A DNA stretch of 64,000 nucleotides from SCTD01 sp963781675 (lineage in GTDB: Bacteria; Actinomycetota; Actinomycetes; Mycobacteriales; SCTD01): assembly GCA_963781675.1 (NCBI GenBank), contig CAWAGF010000002.1:423668-487667 (forward strand), read 5' to 3'. Shown here one piece after another: positions 31,950-40,354 of the stretch. Each line of letters begins with the position of its first letter. Position 1 is the stretch's first letter. Both the position numbers and the translations under genes were made by a program. A model generated the notes under the pieces. That model had not been told where the DNA came from. It searched no databases and worked only from the letters and a program-made list of their open reading frames with translations.

Positions 31950-33261
31950 TCAGCCGCCGAGCTTGACGAACGGCGGGACCTTGTACGTGTTGCCCTCAGC
32001 CAGCGACTCCGGGAAGACGATCTTCTTGGAGCCGTCCTCCTGGTACTGGAAGTACAGCAGCGACAGGCCCTTGGTCGGGTCGGTCGCGCTGTAGACGACG
32101 TCGTGCGTCTCGTTGAACTTCTCGACGCCGGAGGCGCCGATGCGGTCCGTCTTCTCCAGCTCGGTGACCAGGCCGTCGGCCTCGCAGGCCACCGGCGCGC
32201 ACCGCGGCCTCGTGCAGCGTGTAGACGCCGTCGTAGGTCGCCACGCCGTTGTAGAGCGGGTCGCGCTTGTACTTGCCCTGGAAGGCGTCGAAGAACGGGA
32301 TCGTCTTCTCCGAGACCGGGGCGCGCACGGCGCCGGCCGGGCCGTTGAGCTGGCCGACCGCCTTGGTGACGCCGAAGTACGCGGAGGACTGGCCGGCCAC
32401 GTTGATGCCGCCCATGGCGAAGTTCGGCTTGAGGTCGGCCCACGCCTTGCCCAGCTGGATGCCGACCTGCGTCGAGCTGATCTCGATGACGAAGTTCGCG
32501 CCCTTGTCGGTGAAGGTCTTGAACGGCGCCTCGAAGCGGGTCGCGCTCGGGGTGAACTTCTCGGTCCCGACGACCGTCACGCCCTTCTCGACCGGGATGG
32601 CGCCCTTGGTCGCGGCGCTCGGGCTGGCCAGGCAGGCCTGCAGGAACTTCACCAGCGGGATCGCGAAGGCGGCGTCCTCGTGCAGGATGCCGAACTTCGT
32701 GAAGCCGAGCTTGGTGAGCTTGGTCGTGACCGTCAGGCACATGTCCACGGCGAGGTTGGTCGAGTTGACCGGGCCGATGCGGAAGATGTACTTGCCGGGG
32801 CCGGTGCTGTCGACGCCCTTGACGACGTCGGGCGCGGCCGCGCCGGCCGAGACGTACGGGATCTTCGCGCGCTTGACGGTGTCGAGCACCGCGAGCGTCT
32901 CCGCCGAGGAGAAGCCGCCGGAGATGGCCTGGACCTTGTCCTGCTGGGCGAACTTGGTGATGCAGGCGATGGCCTTGTCGGGCTTGGCCTCGGAGTCGCA
33001 GAAGACGATCTCCACCTTCGGGCCCTCGCCCTTGGCGTTGATCTCCTCGGCCGCCAGCAGGGCGCCGTCACGGACGTCCTCGCCCTGCGGGATCTGCTCC
33101 GGTCCGAAGACGCCGATCTTGAAGGTCTCGGTCGACTGGCTGGTGCCGCCGGACGAGCCGGTGCTCGGGTCGTCCGTCGCGGTCGTGCCGCTCTCACCGC
33201 AGGCGGCGAGGGCGGTCATCGCCAGGACGGTGCAGGCAACGGCCCACCTTCTGCTTCGCAT
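31950..33261 (-). pseudogene. livK: Liv ABC transporter substrate-binding lipoprotein, frame broken by one base
   Basis: Two frames make a complete binding protein of about 437 aa. The first holds a lipoprotein signal (TALAACGES) and a type I periplasmic binding fold: FKIGVFGPEQIPQGEDVRDG, AISGGFSSAETLAVLDTV, PYVSAGAAAPDVVKG and VATYDGVYTLHEAAVRAG. The second frame resumes ACEADGLVTELEKTDRIG and ends TYKVPPFVKLGG. The span is 3n+1 nt; removing one base near 32190-32195 joins them (VRA-VACEAD). Fold and gene order show a Liv-type binding protein. The substrate may not be Leu/Ile/Val, as such proteins also bind other amides and carboxylates. Probably an assembly error rather than a real break. 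Confidence 0.82.
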
Positions 33262-33372
33262 GTGCTCTCCCTCTTCAGACCAGGCCCCGGGACGTGGTGA
33301 CCTGGTTCACAGAGCCAACCGCATGGCGCGTCCCAGGCATAGAGGGCGGGCGCAGCGTGTCCGAACTGTTGC

Positions 33373-34008
33373 TCAGTGCGCGCGCACAACCGACCACCGC
33401 GGGCCGTGGGCGCGCACGCGCACGGTGCGCCCTTCGTCCCGGTTCGGGGTTGTGCCCGTGCTCAGGGGCCCGCCCCGCTCGAGCTGCACGTGCAGCCGCG
33501 ACGCGCTGAGCTGCTCCACGACCCCCTCGCCCCACTCCACGACCGTGACGCCGTCCTCGAGGGAGGCGTCCAGGTCGAGGTCTTCGAGGTCGAGGCGGGC
33601 GCCGGCCTCGCGCAGGCGGTACGCGTCGACGTGCACGAGGGGCAGCGGCCCCCGGTGCACGCGCGCCAGCACGAAGGTCGGGCTGGTCACAGCCCCGCTC
33701 ACGCCGAGCGCCTCCCCCAGGCCGCGGGTCAGCGCCGTCTTGCCCGCGCCCAGGCGACCGGTCAGCACGAGCAGGTCGCCGGCCTGCAGGGCCGGGGCGA
33801 GCCGCGCCCCGAGCGCCCGCGTCGCCTCGACGTCGGGCAGCGCGTGCGGCACCGGCACGGCCAGCTCGCCAGGGACGACCTCGTGCGCGCCGAGCTCGGC
33901 CCACGCGTCGTCCAGCCGTGCCGCCACCCGCAGGTCGAGCGCGTCGCCGGGGTCGGCCAGGACGGCCCGCGCCTCGTCCACGTCGTGCACGACGCGCGAC
34001 CAGCTCAC
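33373..34008 (-). CDS. tsaE: tRNA t6A biosynthesis ATPase TsaE
   Basis: TsaE is the ATPase needed for turnover of the TsaB-TsaD complex. The core (about 58-190) has LPDVEATRALGARLAPAL, the P-loop LTGRLGAGKTALTRGLG, VTSPTFVLARVH, LVHVDAYRL and TVVEWGEG. An N-terminal extension of about 55 residues (RVVHDVDEARAVLADPGDAL ...) precedes it and is not part of the usual 150-aa protein. The GTG start overlaps the stop of the uracil-DNA glycosylase gene (GTGA). It ends an operon with udg, hydrolase and alr and is parted from tsaB by the Liv/HD-GYP block. The 111 bp after it carries the livK promoter region but no gene. Confidence 0.92.
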   Translation of the reverse strand: MSWSRVVHDVDEARAVLADPGDALDLRVAARLDDAWAELGAHEVVPGELAVPVPHALPDVEATRALGARLAPALQAGDLLVLTGRLGAGKTALTRGLGEALGVSGAVTSPTFVLARVHRGPLPLVHVDAYRLREAGARLDLEDLDLDASLEDGVTVVEWGEGVVEQLSASRLHVQLERGGPLSTGTTPNRDEGRTVRVRAHGPRWSVVRAH

Positions 34009-34589
34009 GCCGACGCCGCCGCCGCCGCCAGGGCGAGGTCCTCGCGCAGCAGCCGGCGCGGCTCGCCGTTCGGCCCGAACCGGATCGCGGCGCTCGGGTG
34101 GTAGGTCGGCAGCACCCGGTAGCCGGCCCGCTCGTGCAGTCGCCCCCGTACCGCCGCCAGGGACGTCGGGCCGAGGAACCAGCGGGTGGCCGACAGGCCG
34201 AGCGCCACGACGACCTGCGGGGCGGCCAGCTCCAGCTGCCGTTCGACCCAGGGCCGGCAGCGCGCGCTCTCGGGGCGCGTCGGCGGCCGGTTGCCGGGCG
34301 GCCGGCACTTCAGCGTGTTGAGCACGCCCACCTCCGCGCGGCGGACGCCGACCTCGCCGAGCAGCTGGTCGAGCAGCTGGCCGCTACGCCCGACGAACGG
34401 CCGGCCGCTCTCGTCCTCCTGCGCGCCCGGGGCCTCGCCGAGCACGAGCAGCCGCGCACCGGCGGGCACCTCCCCCGGCACGACCTGCGTGCGCGTCGCG
34501 ACCAGCTCGGGGCAGGCGACGCAGGTGCGCGCCCGCCCGGCCAGCACCTCCAGCGTCGGCGAGGTGCGCGCCGCCTCGTCGGGGGTCAC
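34005..34589 (-). CDS. Uracil-DNA glycosylase, family 4 ([4Fe-4S])
   Basis: A 194-aa enzyme that removes uracil from DNA at the start of base-excision repair. Motif A is GEAPGAQEDESGRPFVGRSG and motif B is HPSAAIRFGPNG. Four Cys (CVACPEL, LKCRPPGNRPP and ARCRPW) match the Fe-S cluster ligands of family 4 enzymes. The GTG start at 34589 overlaps the stop of the hydrolase gene (GTGA), and the stop overlaps the tsaE start. Finding it inside the alr-tsaE operon is unusual but clear here. Confidence 0.93.
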   Translation of the reverse strand: MTPDEAARTSPTLEVLAGRARTCVACPELVATRTQVVPGEVPAGARLLVLGEAPGAQEDESGRPFVGRSGQLLDQLLGEVGVRRAEVGVLNTLKCRPPGNRPPTRPESARCRPWVERQLELAAPQVVVALGLSATRWFLGPTSLAAVRGRLHERAGYRVLPTYHPSAAIRFGPNGEPRRLLREDLALAAAAASA

Positions 34590-35644
34590 GCCGTACGGGC
34601 CGCCGCGCGCACGGCCCGGCCGATCAGCGCGCGCAGCTGCAGGGTCACCAGCTCCGGCCGCTCGAGCGCGACCATGTGCCCCGCGCCCTCGACGACGACC
34701 AGGTGCGCGGCCGGCAGCACCTCCGCCATCGCCTGGCTGTGCGACACCGGCGTGAGCAGGTCCCTGCTGCCGACCAGCAGCAGCGTCTCCACGTCGCGCA
34801 GGACCTCGATGGCCGTGAGCTTGTCGTGCGTGGTGAACGTGTCGTAGAACTCCGCGATCACGTCGACCGGCGTGTTGGCCGCCATCTGCTCCACGAGCTG
34901 GACGAGCGACGGGCTGACGTCGCGGTCGCCGAAGCCGCCGAACCGGGTGACGAGGAACGCGAGGTCGGTCCCGACCCGGCGGGTCCGCTCGAACGGCTGC
35001 GGCCGGCGGCGCATCCCGCGGGTGACCCACGGCAGCACCCGCCGCGTCACCGGCAGCACCGCGCTCGGCAGCCCGAAGGTGAGGTCGGCGAGCTTGCCGG
35101 TGGAGGTGCCGATCAGCGCGACGCCCACCACCCGGGTGCCGAACAGCTCGGGGTGCGCGTCGGCCAGCGCCATGATCGTCATGCCGCCCATGGAGTGGCC
35201 GACGAGGACGACCGGCCCCTCGGGGACGACCTCCTGCAGCACGACGTGCAGGTCGCGGCCGAGCTGGTCGATGGTGGCCGTCTCCGGCCGGCCCCGGCCG
35301 CTGCGGCCGTGCGAGCGGTGGTCGTAGAGGACGACCCGGCCGACCTGGTCGGCTGCCAGCGCCTTGCGCTGGTAGTGCCAGACCGCCATCTCCTGCGTGT
35401 AGCCGTGCACGAGGACGACGGTCAGCCGCGCGTCCGCCGGGCCGACCTCCTCGACGTGCAGGGCCACGCCGTCCTCGGTGCGGACCGTGCGCGTCCGGTC
35501 CGCAGGCAGGTGGAAGAACGGCTCGTCGGCGGCGGGGTCAGGCCGCAGCCGGGTGCGGCCGACGGCGTACCGCTCGGCGGCCAGGCCGAGCGCGGCGCCG
35601 GTCGCGACGACGCCGACGGCCGCGCCGAGCAGCCCCTTGTTCAC
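34586..35644 (-). CDS. Alpha/beta hydrolase with N-terminal hydrophobic segment
   Basis: A 352-aa alpha/beta hydrolase. An N-terminal hydrophobic stretch (LLGAAVGVVATGAALGLAA) may be a membrane anchor or signal. The hydrolase core has LVHGYTQEMAVW, YDHRSHGRSGR, the nucleophile elbow GHSMGGM (Ser), LLLVGSRDLLTPVSHS with the Asp, and GAGHMVALERPE with the His. The same gene sits between alr and tsaE in many Actinobacteria; its substrate is unknown. GTG start overlaps the alr stop (GTGA). Confidence 0.9.
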   Translation of the reverse strand: MNKGLLGAAVGVVATGAALGLAAERYAVGRTRLRPDPAADEPFFHLPADRTRTVRTEDGVALHVEEVGPADARLTVVLVHGYTQEMAVWHYQRKALAADQVGRVVLYDHRSHGRSGRGRPETATIDQLGRDLHVVLQEVVPEGPVVLVGHSMGGMTIMALADAHPELFGTRVVGVALIGTSTGKLADLTFGLPSAVLPVTRRVLPWVTRGMRRRPQPFERTRRVGTDLAFLVTRFGGFGDRDVSPSLVQLVEQMAANTPVDVIAEFYDTFTTHDKLTAIEVLRDVETLLLVGSRDLLTPVSHSQAMAEVLPAAHLVVVEGAGHMVALERPELVTLQLRALIGRAVRAAARTA

Positions 35645-36762
35645 GCGTAGGTCCGCGGCACGCGCGCGCCGACCCGCGTCACGACCTCGTAGTTGATGGT
35701 GCCCAGCGCGTCGGCCCAGTCCTGCGCGGTCGGCTCGCCGCGGTCGCCCGGCCCGAAGAGCAGCACCTCGTCACCGGCGGACACCTCGTCGTCGCCCACG
35801 TCGACCAGGAACTGGTCCATGCAGACCGTCCCCGCGATCGTCCGGCGGGCGCCGCCGAGCTGCACCGGCGCGGTGTTCGTGGCGCTGCGCGGCACGCCGT
35901 CCGCGTAGCCGAGCGGCACGAGCGCGAGCGTCGTCTCCCGCTCCGTCGTGTAGCGGTGCAGGTAGCTGACGCCGGTGCCCGCCGGCACCCGCTTGGTCAG
36001 CGCCACGGAGCTGGCCAGCGTCATCGCCGGCCGCAGCCCGTAGGCCCGCGGGTCGCCGAGCTGCGGCACCGGCGAGAGGCCGTACACCGCGATCCCGGGC
36101 CGTACGAGGTCGTAGTGCGTGGCGGGCGCCGTCAGGGTCGCCGCGCTGTTCGCGAGGTGCCGCACCTCCGGCCGCAGGCCGGCCCGCTCCGCGACCTCGA
36201 GCGCCTGCGCGAAGACCCGCGCCTGCTCGCCGTTGACCGGGTGGTCGGGCCCGCCGTCGGCGAAGGCGAAGTGGCTCCACACGCCGGTCACGCGCACCTC
36301 GCCGGAGGCCTCCGCCTTCGCGGCCGCGGCGCACAGGTCCGGCCAGTCGGCGGTCGTGGCGCCACCGCGGGCCAGCCCGGTGTCGACCTTGAGCTGGACG
36401 CGCGCGGGGCGGCCGGCGGCACGGGCGGCGCCGACGCTCTCCTCGAGCTGGCCGAGGTCGTAGACGCCCAGGTCGACGTCGGCGGCGACGGCCGCGGTGC
36501 GGTCCTCACCGGGGGTGGTGAGCCAGGCCAGCAGCGGCACGTCGACGCCGGCCGCCCGGACGGCGAGCGCCTCCTCGAGGAAGGCGACGCCCAGCCAGGC
36601 CGCGCCGCCCTCGACGGCCGCGCGGGCGCTCGGCACCAGGCCGTGCCCGTAGCCGTCGGCCTTGACGACCGCCATGACCTGCGCGCCGGTCGCGGCGCGG
36701 TCGGCGAGCGCCGCGACGTTGTCGCGGATCGCGCCGAGGTCGATGCGGGCCGCTGTCCTCAC
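35641..36762 (-). CDS. alr: Alanine racemase (in frame with nnr)
   Basis: Alr makes D-alanine for peptidoglycan. From the GTG at 36762 it encodes 373 aa, the usual size. The PLP Lys is in VMAVVKADGYGHG, the wall-side segment is HFAFADGGPDHPVNG, and the second catalytic base Tyr is in GTGVSYLHRYTTE. RPGIAVYGLSP and the C-terminal NYEVVTRVGARVPRTY are also present. No stop codon separates it from the upstream nnr frame, so a fused 833-aa protein starting at 38142 is also possible. Ten neighbouring junctions here use overlapping stop/start codons, and a TGA overlapping this GTG exists one frame over, so a small indel could be the cause. Confidence 0.93.
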   Translation of the reverse strand: MRTAARIDLGAIRDNVAALADRAATGAQVMAVVKADGYGHGLVPSARAAVEGGAAWLGVAFLEEALAVRAAGVDVPLLAWLTTPGEDRTAAVAADVDLGVYDLGQLEESVGAARAAGRPARVQLKVDTGLARGGATTADWPDLCAAAAKAEASGEVRVTGVWSHFAFADGGPDHPVNGEQARVFAQALEVAERAGLRPEVRHLANSAATLTAPATHYDLVRPGIAVYGLSPVPQLGDPRAYGLRPAMTLASSVALTKRVPAGTGVSYLHRYTTERETTLALVPLGYADGVPRSATNTAPVQLGGARRTIAGTVCMDQFLVDVGDDEVSAGDEVLLFGPGDRGEPTAQDWADALGTINYEVVTRVGARVPRTYA

Positions 36763-38142
36763 GGCTGCCAGTCTGGCAGGCCAGGCGCGCAGGACCGCGG
36801 ACGCGCCGCGGCCGGCGGCCGCCCGGCCGGCCAGCCCGTGCAGGTGCGCGCCGAGGCTGCCGGCGTCCAGCGGGGCGAGCCCCTGCGCGAGCAGCGCGCC
36901 GGCGCCGCCGGAGAGCACGTCGCCGCTGCCGGCCGTGGCGAGCGCGGGCGACCCGGTGGTGTTGACGCGCGCCGGTCCGTCCGGGCCGACGACGACGGTG
37001 GCGTCGCCCTTGAGCAGCACGTGCACGCCGAGGTCGCGGGCGAGCGCCTGCGCGCTGCCGATCCGGTCCGCGGTGACCTCGGTGCCGAAGCGGGCGAACT
37101 CCCGGTCGTGCGGCGTCAGCAGGGTCGGCGCCGTCCGCCGGCGCAGCCACTCCTGGTGCTGCGCCGCGATCGTCAGCGCGTCCGCGTCGACGAGCACCGG
37201 GACGTCCTCGCCCAGGACCGCCTCCACGGCAGCGGCCGCGGTGACGTCGGTGCCGAGCCCCGGGCCGACCACCCACGCCTGCACCCGGCCGGCGTTGACG
37301 ACCTCGGCGCCCCGGTGGTGGCTGACCACGACCTCGGGCCAGCGCGCGCGCACCTGCTCCGCGGCGTGCGGCGCCCCCGCGAAGCGCACCATCCCGGCGC
37401 CGGCCGCGACGGCGGCGCCGACGGACAGGACGGCCGCGCCGGTGTACTGCTGCGAGCCGGCCACGACGCCGAGCACGCCGCGGGTGTACTTGTCGTCGCC
37501 CGGCTCTGCGCGCGGCAGCAGCTCCTGGGCGGCCGCCGCGTCCAGGGCCTGCACCGGCGCGGGGGGCAGGTCGAGGCCGAGCTCGACGAGGTGCAGCCGG
37601 CCGACCTGCCCGCGGGCCAGCAGCAGGCCCGGCTTGAGGGTGCCGAAGGTGACGGTCAGGTCGGCGCGCACAGCGGCCCCGGCGACCTCACCGGTGTCGG
37701 CGTCGACGCCGCTCGGCAGGTCGACCGCGACGACCTCGCGGTCGCGCACCGCCTCGGCCAGGTGCGCGTGCCGCAGCGGTCCGCGGCCGCCGATGCCGAC
37801 CAGCCCGTCGACGACCAGGCCGCCGGCGGGGACGTGCTCCACGACCCGGCCGCCGGCGGAGCGGTAGGCCGCGAGCGCGTCGGCGCGGGGCTCGGCGGCC
37901 AGCACCGCGGACACCCGTGCGCCGCGTCGGGCCAGCCGCATCCCGGCCCACAGCGCGTCCGCCCCGTTGTCGCCGCCGCCCACGAGCAGCACGACACGGG
38001 CGCCGTAGACGCCGCCGAGCCGCTGCGCCACCGCGGCGGCCAGCCCGGCGGCGGCGCGCTGCATGAGCGCCCCCTCCGGCAGCCGCGCCATCAGGTCGGC
38101 CTCGGCGGCGCGCACCTGCGCCACGACGTGGGCGTGCCTCAC
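36763..38142 (-). CDS. nnr: NAD(P)HX epimerase/dehydratase (NnrE-NnrD), reads through into alr
   Basis: This bifunctional enzyme repairs hydrated NAD(P)H. The N-terminal YjeF/epimerase part (about 1-200) has ALMQRAAAGLAAAVAQRL, VLLVGGGDNGADALW and VVAVDLPSGVDADTG. The C-terminal ADP-dependent dehydratase (about 210-460) has GVLGVVAGSQQYTGAAVLS, VGPGLGTD, LVDADALTI, LTPHDREFARF, VLLKGDATVVVG and SGDVLSGGAGALLAQG. The GTG start is at 38142, one base after the acpS stop. The domain ends with the usual SAVLRAWPARLAA and continues without a stop codon into alr, so as written it is the first part of a NnrE-NnrD-Alr fusion. Confidence 0.88.
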
Positions 38143-38143
38143 C

Positions 38144-38491
38144 TCAGGCCTCGGCCACCACGACGGCCGTCGCGACACCGGCGTCGTGCGACATCGACAG
38201 GTGCCACGTCGTGATGCCCTGCGAGGCGGCCTCCTCCGCGACGCCGCCGTGCAGCACCAGCCGCGGGCGGCCGCTGTCGTCGCTGACCACCTCGGCGTCG
38301 CGCCAGCGCAGCCCGCCCGGCGCGCCCAGAGCCTTGGCGACCGCCTCCTTCGCGGCGAAGCGCGCGGCCAGCGACTCGGTCCGCTGCTGCGCCCGCTCCC
38401 CGTCGGTGAACAGCCGCTCACCGAGGCGCGGCGTGCGGGTGAGCGCGCGGGCCAGGCGGTCGACCTGCACCACGTCGATGCCCACGCCCAC
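38144..38491 (-). CDS. acpS: Holo-[acyl-carrier-protein] synthase
   Basis: AcpS attaches the phosphopantetheine arm to acyl carrier protein. The 115-aa protein has GVGIDVVQVDRLARAL with the Mg-binding Asp, LAARFAAKEAVAKAL with the catalytic Glu, and WHLSMSHDAGVATAVVV. GTG codons at 38497, 38491 and 38485 could each be the start; 38491 lies 6 nt after GGAGG. It follows glmS by 14 nt and precedes nnr by 1 nt. Confidence 0.93.
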   Translation of the reverse strand: MGVGIDVVQVDRLARALTRTPRLGERLFTDGERAQQRTESLAARFAAKEAVAKALGAPGGLRWRDAEVVSDDSGRPRLVLHGGVAEEAASQGITTWHLSMSHDAGVATAVVVAEA

Positions 38492-38505
38492 GATCACCTC
38501 CGGTC

Positions 38506-40332
38506 CTACTCGACCGTGACGGACTTCGCGAGGTTGCGGGGCTGGTCGACGTCGAGCCCGCGCGCACGGGCGATCTCGGCGGACAGCACCTGCATCGGGA
38601 CCAGGGTGAGCAGCGGCGTGAGCAGCGACTTGGCGTCCGGGATGCGGATGACCTCGTCGGCGTACGGCGTGATGCTCTCGTCCCCGTCGGTCGCGATGAC
38701 GATGGTGCGGGCGCCGCGGGCGCGCACCTCCTGCACGTTGTTCACGAGCTTGGCCTGCAGCGCGTGCCGCGGCGCGATGACGACGACGGGCGTGCCCTTG
38801 TCGATGAGCGCGATCGGGCCGTGCTTGATCTCGCCGGCGGGGAAGCCCTCCGCGCCGATGTAGGCCAGCTCCTTGAGCTTGAGCGCGCCCTCGAGCGCCA
38901 TGGGGTAGCCGACGTGCCGGCCGAGGAAGAGCACGCGCTCCTCGTCCTTGAGCTCGCGGGCCAGCTCGCGCACCGGCTCCATCCGGTCCAGCACCTCCTG
39001 CACCAGCGCCGGCATGTCCATCAGGTCGCGCAGGTGCGCGCGCACCTCGTCGCTGTCGCGCGTGCCGCGCACCTGCGCGAGGTACAGGCCGACGACGTAC
39101 ATCGCGGCGAGCTGCGCCATCACGGCCTTGGTCGAGGCGACCGCGACCTCCGGACCGCCGCGCGTGTAGAAGACGGCGTCGCTCTCGCGGCTGACCGTCG
39201 AGCCGACCGTGTTCGTCACCGCGAGCACGCGGGCCCGCTGCGAGCGCGCGTGCCGCAGCGCCTCCAGCGTGTCGGCGGTCTCCCCGCTCTGGCTGATCGC
39301 GATGACGAGCGTGCTGCGCCCGACGACCGGGTCGCGGTAGCGGAACTCGCTCGCCATCTCGACCTGCACGGGCAGCCGGCACCAGCGCTCGATGGCGTAC
39401 TTGCCGACGAGCCCCGAGTGGTACGACGAGCCGCACGCGATGATGACGACCTGCTCGATGTCGCGGATGTCCTCGTCGCTCATCGACAGCTCGTCGAGGT
39501 GCAGCAGGCCGTCCTCCTGCAGGCGCCCGCCGAGCGTCTCGCGCACCGCCGCCGGCTGCTCCTCGATCTCCTTGAGCATGAAGAACTCGTAGCCGCCCTT
39601 CTCGGCGGCGTCGGTGTCCCAGTCGACGTGGTAGCTCTCGCCCTCGACGACCGTGCCCTCGAGGTCGGTGACGGTCACGCCGGTGCGGCGCACCTCGACG
39701 ACCTGGTCCTGCTCGACGGCGCGCGCCTCGCGCGTGTGCGCGATGAACGCCGTGACGTCGGACCCGACGAAGTTCTCCCCGTCGCCGAGCCCGATGACGA
39801 GCGGGAGGTTGCGCCGCGCGGCGACGACGAGGTCGGGCTCGTCGGCGTGCGAGACGACGAGGACGAACGAGCCCTCGAGCTCCTTGCAGATGCCGCGGAC
39901 GGTCGCGGCGAGGTCGCCGTCGTACCGCTCCTCGACCAGGTGCGCGACGACCTCGGTGTCGGTGTCGGAGCGGCGCTCGTGGCCGCGCTCCTCGAGCCCG
40001 CGCACGATCTGCTCGAAGTTCTCGATGGTGCCGTTGTGCACGACGGCGACCGCGCCGGAGCAGTCGCGGTGCGGGTGCGCGTTCGCGTCCGTGGGCGGGC
40101 CGTGCGTGGCCCAACGGGTGTGGCCGATGCCGAGGGTGCCGCGCAGCTCGCGGTCGGCCAGCTCCTTCTCGAGGTTCGCGAGCTTGCCGGCCTTGCGCTC
40201 GACCTGCAGCCCCTGCTCCCCGAGGATCGAGACGCCGGCGCTGTCGTAGCCGCGGTACTCGAGGCGGCGCAGGCCGTCGACCACGACCTCGACCGCCTGC
40301 TTGTCGCCGACGTAGCCCACGATGCCGCACAT
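38506..40332 (-). CDS. glmS: Glutamine-fructose-6-phosphate aminotransferase (isomerising)
   Basis: GlmS makes glucosamine-6-phosphate, the entry to UDP-GlcNAc and wall synthesis. The 608-aa protein starts MCGIVGYVG with nucleophile Cys2, and has RRLEYRGYDSAGV and TRWATHGPPTDANAHPHRD in the glutaminase domain. Two SIS domains follow (IACGSSYHSGLVGKYAIE; AISQSGETADTLEALR; FLGRHVGYPMALEGALKLKE), with the final LAKSVTVE. A TAGGCT box 6 nt before the ATG implies a leaderless mRNA. glmM, the next pathway gene, lies 4 kb away. Confidence 0.97.
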   Translation of the reverse strand: MCGIVGYVGDKQAVEVVVDGLRRLEYRGYDSAGVSILGEQGLQVERKAGKLANLEKELADRELRGTLGIGHTRWATHGPPTDANAHPHRDCSGAVAVVHNGTIENFEQIVRGLEERGHERRSDTDTEVVAHLVEERYDGDLAATVRGICKELEGSFVLVVSHADEPDLVVAARRNLPLVIGLGDGENFVGSDVTAFIAHTREARAVEQDQVVEVRRTGVTVTDLEGTVVEGESYHVDWDTDAAEKGGYEFFMLKEIEEQPAAVRETLGGRLQEDGLLHLDELSMSDEDIRDIEQVVIIACGSSYHSGLVGKYAIERWCRLPVQVEMASEFRYRDPVVGRSTLVIAISQSGETADTLEALRHARSQRARVLAVTNTVGSTVSRESDAVFYTRGGPEVAVASTKAVMAQLAAMYVVGLYLAQVRGTRDSDEVRAHLRDLMDMPALVQEVLDRMEPVRELARELKDEERVLFLGRHVGYPMALEGALKLKELAYIGAEGFPAGEIKHGPIALIDKGTPVVVIAPRHALQAKLVNNVQEVRARGARTIVIATDGDESITPYADEVIRIPDAKSLLTPLLTLVPMQVLSAEIARARGLDVDQPRNLAKSVTVE

Positions 40333-40338
40333 GCCGTC

Positions 40339-40348
40339 AGCCTACGGT
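40339..40348. promoter_or_regulatory. Overlapping divergent -10 boxes of glmS and the SGNH gene
   Basis: AGCCTACGGT contains TAGGCT on the minus strand (40339-40344, 6 nt before glmS) and TACGGT on the plus strand (40343-40348, 6 nt before the SGNH ATG). The two boxes share two base pairs, and only 22 bp separate the start codons. Confidence 0.5.
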
Positions 40349-40354
40349 TGGCCC

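Noticed and set aside
24435..33372. Mobile element or genomic island for the HD-GYP/Liv block
   Set aside because: No integrase, transposase, tRNA end or flanking repeat is visible and base composition matches the neighbours.
38143..38421. Upstream extension of the nnr-alr frame to 38421
   Set aside because: It overlaps acpS in another frame and encodes low-complexity sequence; the nnr protein begins naturally at GTG 38142.
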